A DNA stretch of 17,704 bases from NCBI GenBank assembly GCA_963643985.1, contig CAVINP010000039.1:1-17704 (forward strand), given 5' to 3'. Shown here one piece after another: positions 1-6,988 of this stretch; the first letter of the stretch is position 1, and each line of letters begins with the position of its first letter. The DNA is from SFTH01 sp963643985 (GTDB lineage: Bacteria; Bacillota; Clostridia; Christensenellales; Aristaeellaceae). A model generated the notes under the pieces. The model ran no database searches. It was not told the DNA's origin and was given only the letters and a program-made list of their open reading frames with translations. A program made the translations under genes and the position numbers.

Positions 1-188
1 ACGGAAACGTCCTTCAGCATTTTGACGCGCCCGGAGAAACTGCTTTCAAACGGAAGGTTGCCGCGCATGGCAGTCTCGGTCAGATGCCGCATCTCGTCAT
101 ATTTTCCGATCTGTCGGGCAATTTCCGGCAAAATCTCGCATTTCGTAATGGTCGAATCCAAGTCAAAGAGAAACGTGTAGTTGGACAT
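1..188 (-). CDS. serB: Phosphoserine phosphatase-like HAD hydrolase (5' part only)
   Basis: Only the first 62 codons are in the window; the gene runs off the left edge. The N-terminus reads MSNYTFLFDLDSTITKCEIL. The DLDST stretch is the HAD motif I (DxDxT), whose first Asp is the nucleophile. The following TETAMRGNLPFESSFSGRV matches the cap region of SerB-type HAD-IB phosphatases, which usually read T..AMRGE..F..S...RV. Family members hydrolyse O-phosphoserine in the last step of serine synthesis, but related HAD-IB enzymes act on other phosphomonoesters, so the substrate is inferred. The start is supported by an AAGGA ribosome binding site 7 bases upstream. A promoter at 228-256 drives it away from the cobalamin operon, so the two are divergent and need not be related in function. 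Confidence 0.78.
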   Translation of the reverse strand, partial: MSNYTFLFDLDSTITKCEILPEIARQIGKYDEMRHLTETAMRGNLPFESSFSGRVKMLKDVS

Positions 189-227
189 ATCTTTTTTCCT
201 TCGCTGATGATGGCTTCACCGAATCTC

Positions 228-256
228 AGTTTACACGCCGGATTGCACTCTGTCAA
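228..256 (-). promoter_or_regulatory. Promoter of the serB-like gene
   Basis: On the minus strand there is a perfect -35 TTGACA (251-256), a 17-base spacer and a -10 TAAACT (228-233, four of six consensus bases). It lies about 40 bases upstream of the start codon at 188. Inferred from sigma-A consensus only. Confidence 0.6.
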
Positions 257-313
257 CAGATTTGATTTTCCGAAAAGAATTGAGTAAGCAGTGTTAAATG
301 CGTCAGACATGAA

Positions 314-341
314 TTGACAATGACACTTTCTATGCTATAAT
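314..341 (+). promoter_or_regulatory. Near-consensus sigma-A promoter of the cobalamin operon
   Basis: A perfect -35 TTGACA (314-319) is followed by a 16-base spacer and a perfect -10 TATAAT (336-341), with a TG dinucleotide at 333-334 forming an extended -10. Transcription should start near 348, about 20 bases before the riboswitch aptamer. No operator is obvious. A promoter this strong suggests that control is mainly by the leader RNA rather than by initiation. Confidence 0.8.
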
Positions 342-366
342 GAGGCTGTCTGAAAAAATATAAAAT

Positions 367-522
367 GTAGCGCCATGGTGCCCGCTTGTCGGGTGAAAAG
401 GGAAGCCGGTGCAAATCCGGCACGATGCAGTCACTGTGAACGGGAGCGAACTTGCAAGCCACTGGGGAACCGGGAAGGGCAAGCTTGCGATGAACAAAGT
501 CAGGAGACCTGCCATAGCGTGG
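367..522 (+). ncRNA. Cobalamin (AdoCbl-type) riboswitch aptamer
   Basis: The RNA leader shows the conserved cobalamin aptamer blocks in order: ATGGTGCCC (375-383); GGGAAGCCGGTGCAAATCCGG (400-420), which forms the CCGG hairpin; the GTCACTGTGA block near 429-438; GCCACTGGGG (458-467); and the B12 box GTCAGGAGACCTGCC (499-513). GCGC at 370-373 can pair with GCGT at 517-520 as a short P1. The layout is that of class I aptamers with peripheral stems. Bound adenosylcobalamin or a related corrinoid should switch off the downstream operon. Just past the aptamer, 518-523 (CGTGGA) can pair with 539-544 (TCCACG), and AGCGT at 516-520 with ACGCT at 533-537. These competing helices are candidates for the P13/expression-platform part. 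Confidence 0.95.
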
Positions 523-613
523 AATCTCAAGAACGCTGTCCACGTCTTGTTCTTCCTACATTTTCTGTGCCTTTATGGGATAACTTTAGGCACGCGATAA
601 ATCACTGGGGAGA

Positions 614-650
614 GCGACTGCGCAACGCGTGGTCGTTTTTATGTTTTTTC
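614..650 (+). terminator. Intrinsic terminator of the riboswitch expression platform
   Basis: A 10-bp hairpin with a 3-base AAC loop spans 614-636 (three of its pairs are G-U) and is followed by TTTTT (636-640) and a second T run (644-649). It lies between the aptamer and the first gene, so it is the natural OFF switch when cobalamin is bound. CACGCG at 591-596 is the exact complement of CGCGTG at 626-631, which is the 3' arm of the terminator. That 6-bp helix would prevent terminator formation and is a candidate antiterminator. The switching model is inferred from base pairing. Confidence 0.85.
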
Positions 651-681
651 GGAACAATTTTCGAAAAGAGGTAGATCCCGG

Positions 682-1833
682 ATGAAGAAGATGCTTGCAA
701 TTATCATGACCGCAATGATGCTGATGAGTCTGTTTACCGTGGCGTTCGCAGAGGATGCCGATCAGGCTGCAGCCGATGAGGTTGCCGCGCTGATCGATGC
801 CATCTATGTCCAAAGCCGCACCGATGAGACCGATGCCCAGTGCGAAGCCGCCAAGGCCGCATGGGATGCCCTGAACGATGCGCAGAAAGCGCTGGTCGAG
901 GGCGAAGAAGCCAGTCCCGACTATTTCGGTCTGGACACCGGCGATGCTTCTCAGGATGATCCCCGCAATCAGGACGACATCGGCGAGAACGAGCTGCTGG
1001 TGGTTTCCTTCGGCACTTCCTACAATGACAGCCGCATTGCCGACATCAAGGGTATTGAGGATGCACTGCAGGCAGCCTATCCCGACTGGTCTGTCCGCCG
1101 CGCTTTCACCGCTCAGATCATCATCAACCACATTCAGGCGCGCGATGGTGAGAAGATCGACAACATGGAGCAGGCACTTGAGCGTGCCGTTGCCAACGGC
1201 GTGAAGAATCTCGTTGTGCAGCCGACGCATCTGATGCACGGCGCAGAGTACGATGAGATGTGCGAAGCCATCGCCGAGTACGAAGACAAGTTTGAATCCG
1301 TCTCCATCGCCGAGCCGCTGCTGGGCGAGGTTGGCGCAGATGCGAGCGTTGTCAATGCCGACAAGGAGACCGTTGCCACCGCAATTACCGCCGAAGCCGT
1401 GAAGGACGGCGGCTATGAGAGCATCGAAGCTGCCAAGGAAGACGGTATAGCCTTCGTATTCATGGGTCATGGCACGGCGCACGTTGCCAAGGTTACCTAC
1501 AGCCAGATGCAGACCCAGATGCAGGATCTCGGCTATGAGAACGTGTTCATCGGCACGGTTGAGGGCGAGCCGGAAGAGACCGCATGCGAAGCCGTGATCG
1601 AAGCCGTGAAGGCTGCCGGTTACACCAAGGTTGTGCTTCGCCCGCTGATGGTCGTTGCAGGTGATCATGCCAACAATGACATGGCAGGTTCCGAGGACGA
1701 TTCCTGGAAGAGCATGTTTGAAGCCGCGGGCTTCGAGGTTGAGTGCCAGATCAATGGTCTGGGCGAGATCGCCGATGTGCAAGCCATCTATGTGGCACAC
1801 ACGCAGGCAGCCATCGATGCCCTGAACGCTTAA
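682..1833 (+). CDS. cbiK: Exported sirohydrochlorin cobaltochelatase, CbiK type, with extra N-terminal helical segment
   Basis: CbiK inserts Co2+ into sirohydrochlorin, the committed step of the cobalt-early pathway. Residues about 104-383 are a full CbiK domain: VVSFGTSYNDSR (107-118), RRAFTAQIIINHI (139-151), VQPTHLMHGAEYDEM (179-193), MGHGTAHVAK (261-270) and VVAGDHANNDM (324-334). His183, Glu211 and His263 lie where the family's catalytic His-Glu-His set is expected. Two parts are unusual. Residues 1-23 form a signal peptide (KK, hydrophobic core, AFA cleavage before Glu24). Residues about 28-72 form an acidic helical unit ending AWDALNDAQKALV, like helical units in Firmicute surface proteins. 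An acidic linker joins it to the chelatase. Exported CbiK is known from Desulfovibrio, but the pathway enzyme is normally cytosolic. An AGAGG site sits 10 bases before the ATG. Lysine is almost always AAG here, a more biased usage than in the downstream genes. Confidence 0.93.
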   Translation: MKKMLAIIMTAMMLMSLFTVAFAEDADQAAADEVAALIDAIYVQSRTDETDAQCEAAKAAWDALNDAQKALVEGEEASPDYFGLDTGDASQDDPRNQDDIGENELLVVSFGTSYNDSRIADIKGIEDALQAAYPDWSVRRAFTAQIIINHIQARDGEKIDNMEQALERAVANGVKNLVVQPTHLMHGAEYDEMCEAIAEYEDKFESVSIAEPLLGEVGADASVVNADKETVATAITAEAVKDGGYESIEAAKEDGIAFVFMGHGTAHVAKVTYSQMQTQMQDLGYENVFIGTVEGEPEETACEAVIEAVKAAGYTKVVLRPLMVVAGDHANNDMAGSEDDSWKSMFEAAGFEVECQINGLGEIADVQAIYVAHTQAAIDALNA

Positions 1834-1852
1834 TAATTTCAATACCAAACGG

Positions 1853-1880
1853 CTCCGGGGAAGAATATGCTTTCCCGGAG
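1853..1880 (+). other. Strong hairpin between cbiK and the next gene
   Basis: An 11-bp uninterrupted stem (CTCCGGGGAAG with CTTTCCCGGAG, one G-T pair) has a 6-base loop. It is followed by TTCTGT, not a clean T run, so it is at best a weak terminator. It could give partial read-through or protect a cbiK-only transcript from 3' decay. The function is inferred. Confidence 0.6.
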
Positions 1881-1909
1881 TTCTGTACAATTCGGGGAGG
1901 AAAACGGTA

Positions 1910-2695
1910 ATGAAGAGATTGTTTGTTCTGATATTGGCTGTGCTGATGCTCGCCGGCGCACTGAGCTGCCATGCGGAGGCTACGCTTGAAGACGGCAGCT
2001 ACACGGTGGAATTCAACACCGACAGCTCCATGTTCCATGCCAACGAGGCTTGCGACGGCAAGGGTACGCTCACCGTCAAGGACGGTAACATGACGCTGCA
2101 CGTCAGCCTCGTCTCCAAGTCGATTTTAAACCTCTTTGTGGGCACGGCAGAGGATGCGCAAAAGGAAGGCACAGAGTGGCTTCAGCCCACGACCGACACC
2201 GTGACCTATTCCGACGGTTTGTCCGATGAGGTCTACGGCTTCGATATTCCCGTGCCCGCGCTGGATACCGACTTTGATCTGGCCTGCATCGGCAAGAAGG
2301 GTGTCTGGTACGACCACAAGGTCTCCGTTTCCGATCCTGTGCCCGTGGCAGAAGACAGCGCCGCAACGACCCTCGCGGACGGCAGCTATACCATCGAGGT
2401 TGCCTTCTCGGGCGGCTCGGGCAAGGCCTACATCGAATCACCCGTTGCGCTGACGGTCAAGGACGGCGCGATCACGGCAACGCTTGTCTGGAGCAGCAGC
2501 AAGTATGACTACATGATCGTGGATGATGTGAAATACGATGTGCTCTCGACCGAAAACGGCTCGACCTTTGAGATCCCCGTGAGCGCATTGGATACCGACC
2601 TCACCGTCATCGGCGACACCACCGCCATGAGCACGCCCCATGAGATCGAGTACACATTGAACTTTGATTCCGCGACCCTGAAGGCAGCCGAATGA
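1910..2695 (+). CDS. Secreted protein with two related beta-rich domains, probable tetrapyrrole or metal-complex capture protein
   Basis: The 261-residue product starts with a signal peptide. ALSC at 17-20 fits a loose lipobox with Cys20 as the lipidated residue; cleavage after HAEA is the alternative. Two diverged copies of one domain follow, at about 26-143 and 155-254. Both open with L(E/A)DGSYT(V/I)E, carry LTVKDG in the middle and end with (F/E)IPV.ALDTD and a final beta strand. The second copy has WSSSKYDYMIVDDVKY and AMSTPHEIEYTL, which I recall from small extracellular domains near FecCD-type importers in Clostridia, some with weak likeness to NEAT haem-binding domains. I cannot name a family with certainty. 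GGGGAGG sits 9 bases before the ATG, and the stop overlaps the binding-protein start as ATGA. A role passing ligand to that protein is inferred from position. Confidence 0.75.
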   Translation: MKRLFVLILAVLMLAGALSCHAEATLEDGSYTVEFNTDSSMFHANEACDGKGTLTVKDGNMTLHVSLVSKSILNLFVGTAEDAQKEGTEWLQPTTDTVTYSDGLSDEVYGFDIPVPALDTDFDLACIGKKGVWYDHKVSVSDPVPVAEDSAATTLADGSYTIEVAFSGGSGKAYIESPVALTVKDGAITATLVWSSSKYDYMIVDDVKYDVLSTENGSTFEIPVSALDTDLTVIGDTTAMSTPHEIEYTLNFDSATLKAAE

Positions 2696-3813
2696 AACGG
2701 AAAATTCGGGCACTGATCGTCGTTGCTCTGCTCGTGTGCCTATCCTGCCCTGCGGCGCTGGCGAGTGTTTCGTGGCAGGATATGGCATTTGACGACCGGG
2801 TGCATTTGTCCTATGCGACGCAATTCTCCGTTGCGCACGAGGGCAGCGACTATACGCTTTTGACTGTTGGTGAGGATCAGACATTTTTGTTGCTTGCCGA
2901 GGGCGCAGCCGTGCCGGATGGCGTTCCGGAAAACGTGACGATACTGCAAAAGCCGCCGGATCACATTTACCTGGTTGCAACGGCGGCAATGGATTATTTC
3001 AGCGAACTGGATGCCGTCGATCGGATTCGCCTGAGCAGTCAGAAGGAAAAGGATTGGTACATAGAGGATGCCGGACTGGCCATGCAGACGGGCAATATGA
3101 TCTATGCCGGCAAGTATTCCGCGCCGGACTACGAGACCATATTGGCAAGCAGCTGCGATCTGGCGATAGAGAACACCATGATCTATCATACGCCCGAAGT
3201 CATCGAACAGTTGCAGGGCTTGGGCATTCCCGTGCTGGTGGAGAAGTCGAGCTATGAATCCAATCCGTTGGGGCGCATGGAATGGCTGAAATTCTATGCG
3301 GCACTCGTGGATAAGGAGGACGAAGCCGAGGCGTACTTTGACGAGCTGATGCAAAAGCTGGACGGCATCATCGACCGGGAACCGACCGGCAAGAGTGTTG
3401 CCTTTTTCTACATCAACACCAGCGGCGCGGTCAACGTGCGCAAATCAGGCGACTATATCGCAAAGGCGATCGAAATGGCGGGCGGCGAGTATGTGTCGCC
3501 GGATGAGACAGAGGAAGAAAATGCCCTGTCCACCATGACTGTCCAGATGGAATCCTTTTATAATACGGCGCTGAACGCGGATATTCTGATCTACAACAGT
3601 ACCATTGACGGCGAAATTGAGACGATTGACCAACTGCTGACCAGGAGTCCGCTGCTTGCCGATTTCAAGGCTGTCAAAGACGGCAATGTGTACTGCATTT
3701 CCAAAAACTTCTATCAGGAATCGCTTGAACTCGGCAACTTCATACTGGATGTTCACGCCGTGCTGACGGGTGATACGGACAGCGAACTTCATTTCCTGTA
3801 CAAACTCAGCTGA
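2692..3813 (+). CDS. ABC importer substrate-binding protein, BtuF/FhuD class
   Basis: A 373-residue extracytoplasmic binding protein of the class that serves BtuCD/FecCD importers for vitamin B12, haem and siderophores. After a signal peptide (core LIVVALLVCLSCPAALA) come two lobes joined by a long helix, with family-typical stretches: DYETILASSCDLAI (lobe 1), LGIPVLVEKSSYESNPLGRM (hinge) and a C-terminal ADILIYNSTIDG and VKDGNVYCISK (lobe 2). The lipobox is poor: the only candidate is CLSC, with Cys at -3 where an aliphatic residue is usual, so anchoring is uncertain and cleavage after ALA is possible. The ATG overlaps the upstream stop by 4 bases. The ligand cannot be read from sequence. 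The cobalamin riboswitch and chelatase context suggest a corrinoid, a cobalt-tetrapyrrole or another cobalt complex rather than an iron siderophore. Confidence 0.85.
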   Translation: MKRKIRALIVVALLVCLSCPAALASVSWQDMAFDDRVHLSYATQFSVAHEGSDYTLLTVGEDQTFLLLAEGAAVPDGVPENVTILQKPPDHIYLVATAAMDYFSELDAVDRIRLSSQKEKDWYIEDAGLAMQTGNMIYAGKYSAPDYETILASSCDLAIENTMIYHTPEVIEQLQGLGIPVLVEKSSYESNPLGRMEWLKFYAALVDKEDEAEAYFDELMQKLDGIIDREPTGKSVAFFYINTSGAVNVRKSGDYIAKAIEMAGGEYVSPDETEEENALSTMTVQMESFYNTALNADILIYNSTIDGEIETIDQLLTRSPLLADFKAVKDGNVYCISKNFYQESLELGNFILDVHAVLTGDTDSELHFLYKLS

Positions 3814-3835
3814 GGACGGAAGGAGTGGCGGCATT

Positions 3836-4843
3836 TTGAACCGAAAGGGAAGAACATGGAGTGGATTTATGCTGCTCCTTCTGCTCCTGCTTATTTTTTT
3901 GATTTGGAATGTCATGGCGGGCAGCGTTCGTCTGTCCGCTTCCGATATAACAAAGGTATTCTCCGGTGCCAATACGGATTCGACACAGCGCAGCATTATC
4001 CTGTCCATTCGCCTGCCGCGCATACTGGCGGCGATGATACTGGGCGGCGCGCTGTCGGTTTCGGGCTATCTCTTGCAGACCTTTTTCCATAATCCGATCG
4101 CCGGGCCGTTTGTGTTGGGCATCTCCTCGGGCGCAAAACTGACGGTCTGCATATTTATGATCGCGATGCTCGGCTGCGGCAAGGTCTCAAGCTCGGCGGG
4201 GCTGATACTGGCGGCATTTGTGGGCGCAATGCTCTCGATGAGCTTTGTGCTGGCGGTTTCGCAGAAGGTCAAGCGCATGAGCCTGCTGGTGGTTTGCGGT
4301 GTCATGATCGGCTATATTTGCTCGGCGTTGACCGATTTTCTGGTCACTTTTGCCGACGATTCCAATATCGTCAACTTGCATAACTGGTCGATGGGTTCAT
4401 TCTCCGGCATGAGCTGGAGCAGCGTCCGCACGATGGCAATTGTTTGCGGCGCGACGCTTCTGCTCGTATTTTTGCTCTCCAAGCCAATTCGCGCCTATCA
4501 GCTGGGAGAGGTCTATGCGCAGAATCTGGGTGTGCCGATCAGGCAGTTCCGGGCGGCGCTGATATTGCTCTCGAGCGTACTTTCCGCCTGCGTGACGGCC
4601 TTCGCCGGGCCGATCTCCTTTGTGGGCATTGCCGTGCCGCATCTGATGAAGTCGCTCTTTCGCACGGCGGACCCCCTGCGGATGATACCGGCGTGCTGGC
4701 TGGGCGGCGGCGTATTTTGCTTGTGCTGTGACCTGATTGCGCGCACTGCCTTTGCGCCCACGGAGGTCAGCATCAGTTCCGTGACGGCGGTGTTTGGCGC
4801 GCCGATTGTGATCTATATGATGGTGCGCAGAAAGGCGGGCTGA
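3836..4843 (+). CDS. ABC importer permease, BtuC/FecCD family
   Basis: A 335-residue polytopic inner-membrane protein, close to the family length of about 330. I chose the TTG at 3836 because GGAAGGAG (3818-3825) lies 10 bases upstream and the next residues (NRKGRTWSGFMLLLLLL) give a basic tail and first membrane helix. An in-frame ATG at 3770 would lie inside the binding-protein gene and add 22 non-family residues. Family motifs include VRLSASDITKVF, SIRLPRILAAMILGGALSVSG, HNPIAGPFVLGISSGA and, towards the end, FAGPISFVGIAVPHLMK, the coupling region that contacts the ATPase. It forms the channel for whatever the upstream binding protein delivers. The stop is one base from the ATPase start (TGATATG). 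Confidence 0.92.
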   Translation: MNRKGRTWSGFMLLLLLLLIFLIWNVMAGSVRLSASDITKVFSGANTDSTQRSIILSIRLPRILAAMILGGALSVSGYLLQTFFHNPIAGPFVLGISSGAKLTVCIFMIAMLGCGKVSSSAGLILAAFVGAMLSMSFVLAVSQKVKRMSLLVVCGVMIGYICSALTDFLVTFADDSNIVNLHNWSMGSFSGMSWSSVRTMAIVCGATLLLVFLLSKPIRAYQLGEVYAQNLGVPIRQFRAALILLSSVLSACVTAFAGPISFVGIAVPHLMKSLFRTADPLRMIPACWLGGGVFCLCCDLIARTAFAPTEVSISSVTAVFGAPIVIYMMVRRKAG

Positions 4844-4844
4844 T

Positions 4845-5615
4845 ATGAATTCCTATCTGGAAACACAGAATTTGTCCGTCGGCTACGACGGGCGGGCACT
4901 GATAGAACGCGTGGCGCTCTCCGTTAAGCGCGGCAGCATCGTGACGCTGATCGGGCCCAACGGATCGGGCAAGTCCACCATACTTAAGACGATTATTGCC
5001 CAACTGCCGAAGATTTCCGGCACCGTCCTGCTGAACGGCAAGGATATGCGCCTGCACAGCCGAAATGATATTGCCAGGTGCATGGCGATCATGATGACGG
5101 CACAGACGGAACCGGAATTGATGAACTGCCGGGACGTGGTCAGTACGGGGCGCTATCCCTATACCGGCCGACTTGGTTTATTGCGGGATGAGGATAAGAA
5201 AATCGTACAGGACGCGCTCGAACAGGTAGACGCGCAGACCTTTGCCGATCATCCCTTTTCGCAGGTCAGCGATGGTCAGCGCCAGAGGATATTGCTGGCG
5301 CGAGCCTTGTGCCAGCAGCCTGAACTGATCGTGCTGGATGAGCCGACGAGCTATCTCGATATTCGCTACAAGCTGGAACTGTTGAGTATCATCAAGCGCA
5401 TGGTGCGCGAAAAACAGCTGGCGGTACTGATGTCGCTGCATGAATTGGATCTGGCGGCGCGGGTATCGGACACGGTGGTGTGCGTAGCGGACGGGCGAAT
5501 TGATCGCGTGGGAACAGCCGACGAGATTTTCACGAAGGAGTATATCGCAAGGCTGTATCACATGGAACACGGGAAATACGACCCCTGCTTTGACTCGTTG
5601 GAATATGTACCATAG
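4845..5615 (+). CDS. ABC importer ATPase, BtuD/FecE family
   Basis: A 256-residue cytosolic nucleotide-binding subunit that powers the upstream permease. All motifs are present: Walker A GPNGSGKST (37-45), a signature of the form SDGQ (142-145, in place of the textbook SGGQ and common in this family), Walker B LIVLDEPTSYLD with Asp165 and Glu166, and the switch His199 in SLHELDLA. The length and the N-terminal LETQNLSVGYDGR match the B12/siderophore type. The ribosome binding site is weak, so translation is probably coupled to the permease through the TGATATG junction. The cbiA start follows after 11 bases, so the importer and the corrin genes share a transcript. Confidence 0.93.
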   Translation: MNSYLETQNLSVGYDGRALIERVALSVKRGSIVTLIGPNGSGKSTILKTIIAQLPKISGTVLLNGKDMRLHSRNDIARCMAIMMTAQTEPELMNCRDVVSTGRYPYTGRLGLLRDEDKKIVQDALEQVDAQTFADHPFSQVSDGQRQRILLARALCQQPELIVLDEPTSYLDIRYKLELLSIIKRMVREKQLAVLMSLHELDLAARVSDTVVCVADGRIDRVGTADEIFTKEYIARLYHMEHGKYDPCFDSLEYVP

Positions 5616-5626
5616 GGAGGACGGTA

Positions 5627-6988
5627 ATGGCGTATCATATCCCTCGCATTGTTCTGGCGGGGACGAACAGCGGCTGCGGCAAGACGAGCGTAAGCTGTGC
5701 CGTATTGCAGGCGCTGATCAATCGCGGGTTGCGCGTGGGTGCCGCGAAATGCGGGCCGGACTACATCGATCCCATGTTTCACAGCCGCATCATCGGCGCA
5801 AAGAGCTCCAACCTGGATGCCTTCTTCTTCGGCGATGATATGCTGCGGCAGCTGTTGCACGAAAACGCGACGGACTGTGATGTGACGATCATCGAGGGTG
5901 TGATGGGCTACTATGACGGCATCGGGCCGACCTCCACGCGTGCAAGTACCTACGAAATCGCCCGGAGGACGAAAAGCCCCGTGATACTGATCGTCCGGGC
6001 GCGGGGCGCGGCGCTGTCCGTGCTGGCCACTATACAGGGCTTTTTGCGGTTCATGCCGGATAGCGGCATCTGCGGCGTGATACTCAACGGTTGCACGGCG
6101 ATGAGCTATCCCCCGCTGGCAGATGCCATCGAGGAGCGCTTCGGTATCCGCGCCCTCGGCTTTTTGCCGCAGCTGAAGGAATGTGCGCTGGAGAGCCGAC
6201 ATTTGGGTCTGGTCACGGCGGCGGAAGTGGCAAATTTGAAGGAGAAGATGCAGCACCTCGCAAGCGCAGCCGAGCAAAGCATCGATCTGGACGGCATACT
6301 GTCCCTAGCGCGAAACGCCGAAACGCTGTCCTATCAACGCTATGAAGTGTCGAAGTTCGACGAATCTGTGCGCATCGGCGTGGCGCGGGACAAGGCATTC
6401 TGCTTTTACTACGAGGACAGTCTGACGCTTCTTCGGAAGATGGGCGCGGAACTTGTGCCGTTCAGCCCGGTGGAAGACGCGCATTTGCCGAAAGAAATTC
6501 ACGGGATGTATCTCGGCGGCGGCTATCCCGAACTGTACGCGCAGACGCTCAGCGAGAACATATCCATGCGCGAGGATATCGGTTTTGCGCTTTCAAAGGG
6601 ATTGCCCTGCATTGCGGAGTGCGGCGGCTTTATGTACCTGACGGAAAAAATCGCTGCGTGGCCGATGGTGGGCTTTTTGCGCGGCAGCTGTCGGGATATG
6701 GGCAAGCTGATGCGCTTTGGCTATGTGACATTGACGGCGCAGCGCGACAATCTGCTCTGCCGAAAAGGGGAAGCAATTCGCGCGCACGAGTTTCATCATT
6801 GGGACGCGGACGATACGGGTGACGGCTTTACGGCCGAAAAGCCGTCCGGCCGCAGTTGGAACTGCGTTCATGTGAGCGATACCCTCTATGCGGGCTTTCC
6901 GCACTTTCATTTCTGCGCAAATCCGCGCTTTGCCCTGAACTTTTACGAGGCGTGCCGAAAGGAGAAACATCATGCCGGAATGGATTAA
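5627..6988 (+). CDS. cbiA: Cobyrinate a,c-diamide synthase
   Basis: CbiA amidates the a and c acetate side chains of cob(II)yrinate using ATP and glutamine. The 453-residue protein has the expected two halves. The N-terminal dethiobiotin-synthetase-like ATPase has P-loop AGTNSGCGKT (11-20) followed by CGPDYIDPMFH. The C-terminal class I glutamine amidotransferase domain has nucleophile Cys332 in AECGGFMYL and His387/His390 in AHEFHH. YLGGGYPELYA is another strong CbiA/CobB signature. GGGAGG lies upstream of the ATG. The 3' end overlaps cbiC by 17 bases. It is the first corrin-ring gene after the importer, although it acts late in the pathway. Confidence 0.96.
   Translation: MAYHIPRIVLAGTNSGCGKTSVSCAVLQALINRGLRVGAAKCGPDYIDPMFHSRIIGAKSSNLDAFFFGDDMLRQLLHENATDCDVTIIEGVMGYYDGIGPTSTRASTYEIARRTKSPVILIVRARGAALSVLATIQGFLRFMPDSGICGVILNGCTAMSYPPLADAIEERFGIRALGFLPQLKECALESRHLGLVTAAEVANLKEKMQHLASAAEQSIDLDGILSLARNAETLSYQRYEVSKFDESVRIGVARDKAFCFYYEDSLTLLRKMGAELVPFSPVEDAHLPKEIHGMYLGGGYPELYAQTLSENISMREDIGFALSKGLPCIAECGGFMYLTEKIAAWPMVGFLRGSCRDMGKLMRFGYVTLTAQRDNLLCRKGEAIRAHEFHHWDADDTGDGFTAEKPSGRSWNCVHVSDTLYAGFPHFHFCANPRFALNFYEACRKEKHHAGMD

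Noticed and set aside
375..674. A 99-codon plus-strand frame in the leader
   Set aside because: It lies over the cobalamin aptamer and terminator, whose conserved RNA blocks explain the sequence.
586..1890. A 434-codon open frame on the minus strand opposite cbiK
   Set aside because: It is a mirror of the strongly biased cbiK codons, is His- and Gly-rich with no family likeness, and crosses the riboswitch terminator. cbiK itself is unmistakable.
3770..3835. ATG at 3770 as the permease start
   Set aside because: It lies inside the binding-protein gene, adds non-family residues and has no good ribosome binding site; the TTG at 3836 has a strong one.
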